A stretch of 64,000 nucleotides of DNA, taken from Phaeosaccion multiseriatum. Taxonomy: Eukaryota; Ochrophyta, other classes. Location of the stretch: NCBI GenBank assembly GCA_965112735.1, contig OZ218951.1:124001-188000 (forward strand). The letters are read 5' to 3'. Positions 21,855-32,770 of this stretch are shown here, in pieces. The notes below the pieces were generated by a model. That model did not search any database. It saw only the letters and a program-made list of their open reading frames with translations, and had not been told where the DNA came from. How positions within the stretch are numbered: position 1 is the first letter of the stretch; each line of letters starts with the position of its first letter. Made by a program: the position numbers and the translations under genes.

Positions 21855-23151
21855 TCAGCAGCGCATCAGCAGCACGGAAGCGACAGGGACAGGGGTGGAG
21901 GGAAGCACCAAGGACCTGGTGTCTGCGGTGTCGACCAAGTACCTGGTGTCTGCGGTGTCGGTGTCTGTAGCTACCCGCGGCATGCCCCACTCGCCGCTGC
22001 CTTGCTTGGGGATGCCCATATGCCTGGACTGCCCCCCGCGGCCCCTCGCCTCCAAATTTTGTCCCTCTTGCCCGTCTTGGAAGTTGAGGCTGCGGCTGAG
22101 GCGGATGGGGCCGGCCTGGGAGGCGCCAAACTCAGAAGAGGAAGAGCCCAGCAGGGGGGAAGGGCTGCCCCTGCCCCGGAGGTGTGAGTGGAGACTGCCA
22201 TTAGTTACCATCCCGACCCCCATGCTTTTGAAGGAGCGGTGTTGAGAATGGCTTGGGATGGTACTGGATGAGCGGTGATGGCTTCGAATCACATGTTCAA
22301 CTTGGCGTGCTCCGTAGATGCGCATACGGCGCTGGGCCTGAGGGGGGGTGAGGGAGGGAGAGAGAGGAGAGAGAAAGGGAGAGAGAGAGAGAGTGAGAGA
22401 GAGACAGAGAAACAGATAGGGAGAGATCGAGGGACAGAGGGGGTAAGGAGAGAGAGAAAGAGAGAGAGACAAGAGGAGTGAGGGAGAAGGGGGGGGGGGA
22501 GGAGAGAGGGAGAGGGAGCGAGGACAGCAAGAGCGAGAGAGAGGACAGAGAGGAAATGAAAAGGCTGGAGGACACCGTGTGTGTGTGAGGTGTGAGAGCA
22601 GGAGGAGGCCGAGCTTGGTGGGGGGGGATTCAAAGCATACGGGCACGCAGGGGGGTGTCATATGCTTACCCTGGCGAGTGCGTGGTGCCTGAGCTCGTCC
22701 CTGGAGCTGCGCACGCCCCATCGCGTGAGTACAACGGTGATGCGCAGGAAGCGCGCCAAGCGGGGGAAGAACGCCGCCGCCTTGGCCAGCACCCTGCGGG
22801 CGTATGGGTAACAGGGGGAGGACAGCTGAGGAGAGGGCCGAGCATGGGCGGTGCCTGGTGTCGGGACGCATCCACTGCCATCCCATCCTTTGTACCTGTG
22901 CTCTGTGTAACCGTACCCTTGCCCTGCACCTGCTCCCACACCCTTCGCTCACCTGGTGGCCCTGAGCAGCTTGCCCATATACTTGACGTAGATCATGAGG
23001 CGGTACTCGAACACGCGGCGCGTCCATCTGTGAGTAAAGGCGGACGCCAGCGGACGGCAGCAGATGGCAACAGACCGTAACACATGCAGAGGAGGGTCAG
23101 TTAGGTCAGCGTTGATGCCGCAGAATGGTACACAAGTACCATGTGACACAC

Positions 23152-23194
<43 letters not shown>

Positions 23195-24422
23195 GCCTCC
23201 CTCCATGTGAAGATGACCTCTTGGTGATCTTGGTGAGGTTGAAAAGTCTCCTCAGTGTGCTCCTGCTCGGCTGCGACTTGCCGAACACGTCCCTCAGCAC
23301 CACGCGCCGCCCCCGCAGCACCTGAGACACCGCCTCCGACGTGAACTTGCCCCCTGGGGGAAGGGCAGGGCAGCAGGCAGAAAGAAACAAACAGGCACGG
23401 CGGGTGGACGGCAGCTGAGGAAACAATGCCAATGGCAGTACACAGTGCCAATGCGCTGTTCTGCACAAGGGGGCTCAACAGGGCGTCGCCTCTCTTACCT
23501 TCAACGAGGTCGTCCATCCACCCAAAGAGGCGTGTATTCCTGACCCTGTTGAGCGACTGCACGTGCAGCCTGCCCGAAAGGGCGGACACGAAGCGCTGTA
23601 GAGTCGTGCTGCCCACCCCCGTCTTCATGGCGTCGTACTCACGAGACGCCTCCTGACGAGTCCCACGAGACAAAGACAGAGGCATACATAAGCATACATA
23701 AGCATGCAGAGCGCAGCATAGAGGCATAGGGGCACAGGGCAGAAGAGGTATGAGAGGCATATGGGCGGAGAAGCACTACATGTGCCCACACGCGCGCACA
23801 GTGGTCAGGGAATCATGTGCTTGCAAATCGGCCGAGTATGTCAATGAACGTCCGCAGTATGTCAATGAACATCCGGATTGGCAGAGCGCCTCCAGGGCAG
23901 AGCAGAGCCTTTTCCGCTCAGCGCAGGGCGGTGCGCTACGTAAGAGCGCGTAAGGGTGCGTAAGGGTCCGCAAGCCCCTCCCTTGACTTATGGGGACTCA
24001 CCTCGAAGTCCTCGGAGGCGTTGGCGAGCACGTCGTGGAGCGTGTCGTGGGGGAGGGCGCAAATGAAGTCAAGCACGAACCACGTAAAGAGGTAGTGCAG
24101 GAACACCTGGCCACAGGGGTGGATGGGAGTGTATGTGTGTATGTGTGTGTATGTGTCAGTGTGTGTGCACTGCTCTGCCACCCGCTGCCACACGCATGCA
24201 CGCACACGCGGACCTTCTTGGTGTGCAAGACAAGACAAATCAAGGCCACTTCGCCACTGAGCCACAGAGGGCGGGGGGGGGGGTTTCCATTCTACTTTTC
24301 GGGCTAAGGCCTGCCTGACATGTGCCTGACATGTACCTAACCCAACGACAAGGCTAATTCGGCGCGCCCTACCAGACCCTCAACACCCCACGTGCACACA
24401 CGCACACACGCACACACCCACC

Positions 24423-24453
<31 letters not shown>

Positions 24454-27042
24454 TCACCCACGCACACACACACACGCACACACGCACACACGCACCCACC
24501 TTCTTGGCGTGCACGACAACGTGCCCGGAGGAGTCCACGTAACCGGTGCGGAAGTTCAGGCCCATCTCGATCACGCTCATCACACTAAGGGGGTTGGGGA
24601 GCAGTCACGAGAGAGAGGAAGGGGAAGGGAGGGGAGGGAGGAGAAGGAAAAAGACACACAATTGTATGTTGCGTGTGTGAGAGAGAGTGAAGAGTAAGGG
24701 AGGGAACAACAAAGTCGCACAAGCTCCGTCAGTAGAAGAGCAGAGCGCTAGTGCCACAGCCACAGCGCCACATGTCCATGGACCAAAGCGATGCATGCAT
24801 ACATACATACCTGAGCAAGTAGTCTGCCGCCTGCTGCACGCCCCTGAGCCCGTCTTGTCTTGCCTGGGTCTGCAGGTCGCAGTTCCAGTCCCTCTCGCAC
24901 TTGGAGCGCCGCATGGCTCGCATCATGAGCAGAACGGCATAGGCAAGCAGCAGCAGGAAGCCCAGCAGGTCGAACACGGATCGTTGCCAGGACCCGCCGG
25001 GCAGCAGCATGTGGTGGCTGTGGGGGGGGGGGATGGCAGTGGAGGGTTAGGGTTGGGGGGAGGGGGGGAGGGCGGCTGAGGGGACGGAGGGACGCACACA
25101 CTCACGCACACACTCACGCACACACTCACGCACTCACCTCTTGGCGTAGAGCTTGGCGGCCTGCCACTCGGCGGCGAGGCGGGAGTCACGAACAAGGTTC
25201 CACTTGTTCATAACCTGACACCAGGCACCAGCACACAGACACACACGCACAGACACACACACACAGGGCCGTCAGCACATGGTGAGGCCCCGCGCACTGC
25301 CATCCCTCCTTGTTACCTTGGTGAGGACGTGCCGCTGGTCCGCCATATCGAGTCTGACTTGCAGCACCAGTCCACTTCCCTCCGCGCTAAGGCCGGCAAA
25401 CGGTTCGTGTGTTCTGGCCCCCCCCCCCCCCCCTCCCTCGCCATTGGTGACTTCCTTCGCGGCGGCGGCCCTCCTCGCCTTGTCCCTCCTCTCCTTCCTC
25501 GCCCTGAGACTAAGGATAGGGCTCTTGAGGCCCGGTAGGTGCTGTAAGCCTGAGAGGGGAGATGGGAGATGGCAGCAGATGGGACCTCTGAAACTGAAGA
25601 CATGCCTGTTCTTACGTAATGTTACGTACCGTTGAGGCCCTGCTGCCACATCCGCCCTAGCCCTCTGGCACTGCCCAGCTCGTCCTGCGCTGCCTCCCCC
25701 CCGGGGCCCGTCCTGCCCGCGCCGCAGACACAGACAGACAGAGACAGACAGAGACAGACAGAGACAGACAGAGACAGACAGAGACAGACAGAGGTTCAGG
25801 CAGGAAGTACCACTGGGGGAGGGTTTAGTGCGGAGTGACAAGAGCGGCCGACTGTGCCTACCTCCCGCCAGAGTGAGAGGTGCCCCCCCCGGGCGTGCGC
25901 CCCCCGGGGATGTCCGAGTGCAGCGCGTCGCGCATCCTGAGCTGCAGCGGTCTGCCCGTGGCGAGCCCCTCCGCCCATCCACTGCCATCCCCACCCTTCT
26001 CTCGACCGCGCAGTCCGAAGAGCTCCCGCCCTGTCAGCATCGCAGAGCCCAGCAGGCGCTGAGGGGGGGGATGGCAGTGGATGGTGGATGGGCAGGAGTA
26101 GGGGTTGGGCGGTGGGTGGGGGTGGGGTGGCAGTGGATGGGTAGGCAGGTCAGGCACAGCTCCTCCTTCACTCCACAGAGCCCCTCACTTCCTCTCCCTC
26201 TCCACTGCCATCCCCCTCCACTGCCATCTAATGACGCACCTCCCTAGGCCGCTCTGGCCACTTCATGATGCCCCGAAGTGCCACCACCGAGCGCCTCCTG
26301 TAAGCGGGATGGCAGTGGGAGGGGATGGCAGTGGAGGGGATGGCAGTGGAGGGGGATGGCAGTGGAGGGGATGGCAGTGGAGGGGGATGGCAGTGGAGGG
26401 GATGGTAGTGGAGGGGGATGGCAGTGGAGGGGGATGGTAGTGGAGGGGGATGGCAGTGGAGGCGATGGCAGTGGAGGGGATGGCAGTGGAGGGGGATGGC
26501 AGTGGAGGGGGATGGCAGTGGAGGGGATTGCAGTGGAGGGGATGGCAGTGGAGGGGATGGCAGTGGAGGGGATGGCAGTGGAGGGGATGGCAGTGGAGGG
26601 GATGGCAGTGGAGGGGGATGGCAGTGGAGGGGGATGGCAGTGGAGGGGATGGCAGTGGAGGGGATGGCAGTGGAGTGGATGGCAGTGGAGTGGATGGCAG
26701 TGGAGGTGACGGAGATGACAGTGTAAGGGACGGCAGAGGAGCGGAGATGGCAGTGGACGGGGAATGGCAGTGGGGGGGGAATGGCAGTGGAGGGGAGAGT
26801 AGTGCGAGTTCGCCGCATCCGCGCCGAGCAGAGCCGCCCCACTTAGTACGGGGCCGCCCCACTCTCTACCGACGGCACGCTAATGTCCGCGGCCAGAGCA
26901 GCCTCAGCGTCGCCCCCCACCCCATGAGGTCCACGACACCACGAGCTCTCCCCTGGTACGCACCTGTCAGCGAAGGCGGCAAACCCCGGGGGGGGAGCAA
27001 CTCCAGCCCCGCCGCCAGTGGCTCGACTCTGCCGCCGGTAGC

Positions 27043-27075
<33 letters not shown>

Positions 27076-30000
27076 CTGCTGCTGCTGCCGCTGCCCACCG
27101 GACATTCTCGCTCCTCTCCGGAGAAGGCGACGCCACCCCGGTGGACGCCTCTTCCCCTTGCCCATCCACTGCCATCCCCGCTGTTGGACCGCTGCTGCTG
27201 CTGCTGCTGCTGCTGGACCAGATACGCCCCAGCCGCCCGTACAGTGTCGACGAGGCCTTCTCCGGCGACGGCAGGACCCGGGGGGGGCTAAACGGGCCCG
27301 ACCCGTACCGTGAGTTGCCATCTGCTGGGGAGGCCTCTGACGCCCCAAGGGGTGGGGGCGAGGGCGGGTCCGCTGCTGCTCCTCCTCCCTCCCGGCTTCG
27401 CGCCCACACCTCCAGCGCGAAGCTTCCCCCGCGGATGGCCTCGAGCACCGGCGGCCCCCAATAGACTTGCTGCCACTCGGGGCAGAGCAGGGGAGGGGGG
27501 ACTGCGTCCGACACCACCGCTGACACGCTGAGGGGGGCGGGGCCAAACCCGCGGTGGGGGTGGCAGTGGATGGCAGTGGATGGCAGTGGATGGGAAGGGT
27601 GGCAGTGGATGGGAAGGGTCAACAATCAACGAGGGTAGAGGGTTGCGAGGTCAGCGGTCAATCGCTGCACTCGGGCGTCTGCTGCTCTGTCCCCATTATA
27701 TATATATTGGCCCTGCCTGCTATGCCTGTCTGACACCCGATACTGCCTGCCTGCCCATATGCCTGCCCATACGCCTGCCCATATGCCTGCCCATGATACC
27801 TTGTGTTGAGCATGCGCTGCCCTGTGTGGGGGTCCTTGAAGTCAAAGGTCATGAGCTCGAGATTAGGCGGGCATCCACTCTCGTGGCGGGGCATAGGGGA
27901 GAAGCCGAGCAATTCCGTGGCCAGGGAGGACTGCGGCAGGTCGGCGAGGGGATTGACCACAGAAAGCAAAAGATCAAAGGTCATAGGCCACAGAGAGGGT
28001 TCCCGCCAACACTTCAGCCTCTGACATCAACACGTCAGCCTCTGACACTGAGAGATCGGAGGGCTGGTGTGACTCTCATGAGCAGGGCCGCCATCGGAAG
28101 AGTCGCACAGAGCCGGCCCAAAGCCCCCTTCCCCCTCCCTTCCCTCTCCCTCCCCCCTCCCTGCCCCCTCCCACGCCCTGCCCGGCGCTCGCTCACCTGT
28201 CCCACCGTGGCGTCACCCCCCCCCTCCTCCCCCTCACTCTCGCCCTCCCCACAGAGTAGCGCGAACCTCCTCCCGGGGTGCACGTTGAAGATGATGAAGC
28301 GGCGCTCCTCCTCGTCCCACGCGAAGCGGAAACCCTCCTCGTGCGCAGCGGCGGTGCCCACCTTGCCAGCGAAGCTCTTTGCCTTGCGGCCCTGGGAGGG
28401 GGAGGAGGGGGCAGAGAAGCAGAGGTGTCAGGACATGGGCAGAGCGAAGCTGACACCGGCGAGAGTGAGAGCTAAGGCTCGAGTTGGAGATATGTCTCTG
28501 CCTGGGCCGATTGGCACTACTGCCCTACTGCATGCCGCTGCTCACCTTGCTCTTGCTCTTGATCGGCGACACAAGCGAGCCTGCCCTCACTGCCCTCGCC
28601 GGCCCGCCTCTTGCTGCTGCCTGTGCTTCCATCGCCGCTGCGGCTTCTTCTGCGGCCTCCCTCTTGGCAGCTGCGGTGCTCTTCTCTCTATTGAGCATGT
28701 CCACAAGCTCCTGCGGGGTGAAGGTGCTCATGTGCATGTGTCTGGACAGCCGCACTCGCACCACGCGCCTGCCCTGCGTCTTGCACGTCACAGTGCGAAG
28801 TAGCGCGGGCCCCGCCTCCTCCTCCACTGGGAAGGCCTCCCTCTCCACCTCCTTCTGCTTCAGCTTCCCCAGCCTGGCGGGGCTCAAGCTTTGACAGATC
28901 CTCTCGTTCCCCTCCCCTGACGACACCAGCCCCTGCCCACCACCACGTCTTGGCCTCGCATAGGAGGACAGTTCCCGAGGGGGTGGGGCTGCTGCCGCCC
29001 TCGGAGAGCCCTCGGGAGACTGCCTCTGGTCCTGGTGTGGCCCTTGGGAAAGTGGCCCTCCGCCCCCTCGACTCAGTAGCAGCCCTCCCCCCGCCCCTCC
29101 CTCGGCCCTTGACCCTGCCAGGAGCAACGCCTCCTCTCTCGGAGGAGACATGGAGGCCCACCCCCTCCTGCCTCCTCCCCGGCCCCTCTTTACCCCCCCA
29201 CCCCGGCGCCGCTCGGGGCCCACCCAGGTGTCCCACACCTCAATGGTGAGGTCCGCGTTGCTCTGGCGGATGCAGAAGGCCTTCTTGCCCTCCACGCCCA
29301 CAGTGCGCCCCTTCCACTTGGCCTTGCACACCAGCTCCTCGTTCTCCTCGTCCAGCTGGGGGGGGGGCGGGGGCGGCGTCTTCCCGGCCTCCTGCTCGCC
29401 TCTCCTGCCCCCTCTGCCCCCTCCCCAGCGCTGCTCTGACTCTGGCTCGGACTCATCCGTCCCGCTGTCAAACATGTCTTCTCGGAACCCTCTCGCCCCC
29501 CTGGGGCTTCCGTCTATGGAGACGTCCCCGGCCTTCCCGACCCCTGCAGCAGTTGGTGATACCCCGCGGCCTGTGCTATTGAGGGTCTTGGATATCTCTG
29601 AGTCAAGGCTGAGGCCGTGCCCCTTGTGCTTGCGCGTGTTGCGCTTGCGTGTGGCCCACACCGCACTTGACACACTTGAAGGCGACACCCCCCCCGAGGC
29701 GTTGCGGGCGTGTGCACTTGCACTGTGCGGAGAGGTGCACGGAGAGGTGCACGGAGAGGTGCACGGAGAGGTGCGTGGAGAGGCGTGCGGCGAAGGGCGG
29801 GAGGGAGACGACTTGTCTGCTGCCAGCCCCACGGCCACCCTCCCCCTGACAAGTCGAGTGAGTGCGGCAGTGAGTGCGACAGAGGGGGGGATTGCATGGG
29901 GCAGGGGCAAGGGCGTTGCGTGAGGGGAGGGCGCGTGCCCAGAGTGTGACCCCACAGTCGGTCCACAGTCCACAGCCAGTCCACAGTCCGTCAAGTACTC

Positions 30001-30752
30001 ATCCACAGTCAGTCCACAGTCCAAGTCTTGGTTTTTTGAGCATGCCTATGGCGCACCGTCTGCCCATGTGACTGTCCATGAACCGCCCCTGCCCATATAC
30101 CCGTCCCGCTGCTCCACGCAACGCCCTGCTCCGCACCTTCGTGTGGCCGTCTTCGGCGCCGGCGATTGCAGCGCGTCCATCTCAAGCAAAGGGTCAATGG
30201 CCGTGCCCTCCCCGCTGGGGTCGTCTCCATTCCCCCCCCCCCTGGGGCTGCAGCTGGGGCTCTGAACGGGGTAAAGGTCATCGTTGTTAGGTCGGGCCGC
30301 AGCTCTGCTCCTCTTCTTGAGACGCCTGCCGCCCCCCGGGGAGCCGCCCTCCGGGAACCCCCCCCCCGGGATGGGGTGAGGACTCTTAAGCCTGACCCCC
30401 CCGAGGCCCACGACGAAGGCCTTGAGGCGGAACACTCCCACACGCATTTGGATGCGCCCGCGGCTGAACGGCCACCTGCATGCACGTCGCGAAAGTGAGG
30501 CAGTACAGTCAGGGGGGGTCACACGGTACAGCGGGCAAGCGTGAGCGCCGCTTCGGGAAAGGAAGAGAGGAAGGGAAGGGAAGGAAGGGACTACGCAGGG
30601 TGTCAGGACTCTTGTGCGCTGTGGGCCTGTGTGTGACCTGTTTGAGTTTGAGTTTGAGCGTACTGTACCTGTGGCTGCCTCGGAGGTCTCTGTAGGCAGG
30701 GGCGCCGCTCCTTCCCAGGGACAGCAGATCCCTCTCAGACAGCTTCAACCTG

Positions 30753-30783
<31 letters not shown>

Positions 30784-32387
30784 GGTGGAGGAAGGGAGGC
30801 TTCTGTTGGTGAGAACAGCGCTGTCCGCCATACGTAACATATGGCAGCAAACGGCACCCAAAGAGCCCACCCTACCCCCTGCCTGTAGCGCTTGCCTGCC
30901 GATGAGGACGTCCCCCAGCACCTTCTGCTTGAGGGAGCTCAGTGCGGCGCCCATCATGGCCCCCTGGTCGAACAGCTTGGGGTCGTTCCACACAGATCGC
31001 AGCCTCGCCCTGGGTGGGGGGGGCACGATTTCCGAGTCCGTCTGCGCAAGCGGGAGGGCAGGGAGGCAGGAGGGCAGCAAGGGCATGCATGTGGTCACGT
31101 CCAGGCAGCAGCAGCACACGAGCACCAGCACCAGGAAGAGCGGCAGAGGGGGTTAGGATGAGCTTGATAGCCGCGCAGAAGCTCGACCAAGCAGTGTACA
31201 CGCGGGGCAGCAGTACGCACATTGAGGGCGGGGGGCGTACGGGGCACAGCCAAAGCCGACCCTGTCCCCCCTGGAGACTCCCCCCCTGGAGACCCCTGTG
31301 CGGTCTCCCCCTTGGAGGAGGGGGAGAGGGCGCCCCCCACCCCCACCAAGTGCCCCACCCCCACCAAGTGGCCCTCCGAGCGGCGCTTGTGCAGACCTGC
31401 AGGGGGGGAGCAACAGGGGATGCAGCTGAGCTGAGCAGGCGGTCACCCATGGCAATGAGAGCGGGGGCGGTGAGGGCCGGGCGTGACTGAGTGGTGGTGT
31501 GTGTGAGTGGACGCACCTGCCGACTGTGGCGTACCGCCCCCATGTAGCTGCTTCCTCCGCGCGGCGTAGGCCTTGTCCCCGGCGTGGAAGGCGGACTGAT
31601 CGTACACCTGAGACAGACAGAGAGACAGAGGCGCGAGGGGGGCTCGTCAGACTTACTCTCGTGGGACGGTGCTGCTCACTCACTTGGGCCGAGAGCCCCT
31701 CCCTTCCTTCCCGCGTATGCCTCCACCCAGCGCCTCCCTCACCTCCAGCACGAGTTCGTTGCTGCTCTGGGGCATGTCTGGGTCGAGGTCTCGTTGGCTT
31801 ATGCCCAGCTCGAACAGCTCGTCCCACAGAGCTTCGCGAGGGGCCCTCTCCACGCTGTCACCGGGCTGTGTCACAAACTCCTGCGCACGACCACACACAA
31901 GCAAGCCATGACGTCGTGGGGAATCATTCACGAGAGCACGGACATACCCGCGAAGTGTGCTCGTTTCAGCGCAGCGTCCCCCCCTCTCCGCCCACTCACC
32001 CCCTCTCCCCTCCACTTGATCTCTCCCGCCCACTCAGCCCCCTTCCCCCTCCCTCCACTCACTCACCCTTCCCCTCCACTTGACGACCACGTAGTATCTG
32101 CCCTTGCCCACGAGACTCTTGTGGCGGGACAGGCGCGTGGCCGAAATGACGTGCAGGTGAAACAGAGGCACTTCGCGCTCGTGATGCGGCACCACAGATC
32201 CCACGAGCCCAGCTCCCTCCCCCCACGTTCCTGTCCCACTGCTGCTCGCTTCGTGCGCCGCGCTGGAGGTGTGTCGCCCTTCCCCACTCACCCAACTCGT
32301 TGGACCGTTGCCTCGGCTCGTGGTCTCCTCATCCGCACCTGCTGCCGCCTCCCGTAGTGCCGGCTGCCCACCCGTAGGAGAGGACAT
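21855..32387 (-). CDS. Large protein with C2-like regions and a voltage-sensor-like membrane region, no visible pore
   Basis: Twenty-four exons join in frame for ~1859 residues: 32387-32067, 31880-31743, 31607-31517, 31396-31221, 31041-30896, 30749-30669, 30475-30137, 29845-28546, 28391-28197, 28011-27800, 27527-26964, 26297-26240, 26058-25862, 25712-25630, 25549-25317, 25214-25138, 25017-24811, 24584-24500, 24106-24002, 23652-23499, 23353-23218, 23027-22953, 22793-22670 and 22337-21855. Residues ~72-165 look like a C2 beta-sandwich (VPLFHLHVISATRLSRHK; LVLEVYD), and ~596-650 may be another (ADLTIEVWDTW). A hydrophobic helix lies about 1418-1440 (VFDLLGFLLLLAYAVLL). NFRTGYVDSSGH then YLFTWFVLDFICALPHD (about 1480-1525) match the S2-S3 region of EAG/CNG-type channels. 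The basic stretch about 1610-1680 may hold an S4-like helix. I see no GYG selectivity filter or cyclic-nucleotide domain. The last exon could extend further. Role inferred: membrane protein sensing voltage or calcium/lipid. Exons 29-30 kb carry long Ser/Pro-rich disorder. Confidence 0.7.
25044..25057 (+). repeat. Short telomere-like tract in intron
   Basis: GAGGGTTAGGGTTGGGG in an intron of the large minus-strand gene; two TTAGGG-type units. Confidence 0.5.
26065..26805 (+). repeat. GATGGCAGTGGAGGG minisatellite (about 35 units)
   Basis: Fills the 666-bp intron 26298-26963 (minus-strand gene) and part of the neighbouring intron 26059-26239. Units vary between 15 and 16 bp (GGGGATGGCAGTGGAG). 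It is the largest array of the GGCAGTGGATGG family, whose single copies are scattered across the window. All plus-strand open frames across it are repeat artefacts. Confidence 0.9.
27545..27618 (+). repeat. GGCAGTGGATGG copies in intron
   Basis: Four copies of TGGCAGTGGATGG(GAAGGG) in the intron between 27528 and 27799. Another copy is retained inside coding exon 27527-26964, where the minus strand reads the complementary sequence as part of an AVDGQG-containing stretch. Confidence 0.8.
29544..29563 (+). repeat. Dispersed motif copy inside a coding exon of the minus-strand gene
   Basis: GCAGCAGTTGGTGATACCCC on the plus strand, lying antisense within exon 29845-28546. The gene therefore reads the motif on the opposite strand from the TPR genes. 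Confidence 0.75.
30750..30895 (-). other. GC-AG intron in the large minus-strand gene
   Basis: The exon ends ATCGGCAG followed by GCAAGC. Joining this to the acceptor at 30750 gives R-L-K-L-S-E-R-D in frame. The only nearby GT donor would bring in an immediate TGA, so the GC donor is supported by reading frame. Confidence 0.7.
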
Positions 32388-32770
32388 GCTGAAACAGCAG
32401 CAGGGCGCAACGCCGATCGCTCAACGCAATATCCTTCAGCAGACGCCTCCCTTGGCCGCGTTGGGAAAAGGAATTTCCATTCTGTTTCTCGTATCGGATC
32501 TTCACCTGCCTCGGTCAAGCCCCTCCGAACAGACGCAGCAGATCCATGATTCCCACAACAAGCGTACCCTCACCTACTACGGTGCCACACCAAAGCAGAC
32601 CATGTCACCTTGGGGATGAGGAAAAAAAAATAGGAGAGCCAAAAAAGAAATAATACATCTGTGAGTCAAGGCAGAGCACCAACGCCGCGAAATTGAAACT
32701 GTCGCTTTTCTTTTACGGGGTATCACATACGAGTACATTCCATATATTCCCATAAGAGGACGCAGCAGTG
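32388..32770. promoter_or_regulatory. Divergent promoter region between two genes
   Basis: 383 bp between the start codons of the minus-strand C2 gene and the plus-strand coiled-coil gene. The right half is AT-richer than the genome around it (A run at 32622-32632). No specific element is identified. Confidence 0.35.

Noticed and set aside
22275-22635. Minus-strand Ser/Leu-rich frame at the GAGA tract as extra coding sequence
   Set aside because: It is an AG-rich intron between exons 22793-22670 and 22337-21855, whose removal keeps the frame.
26278-26730. Plus-strand frames reading GWQWRGMAVEGDGSG
   Set aside because: All derive from the GATGGCAGTGGAGGG minisatellite in introns of the minus-strand gene.
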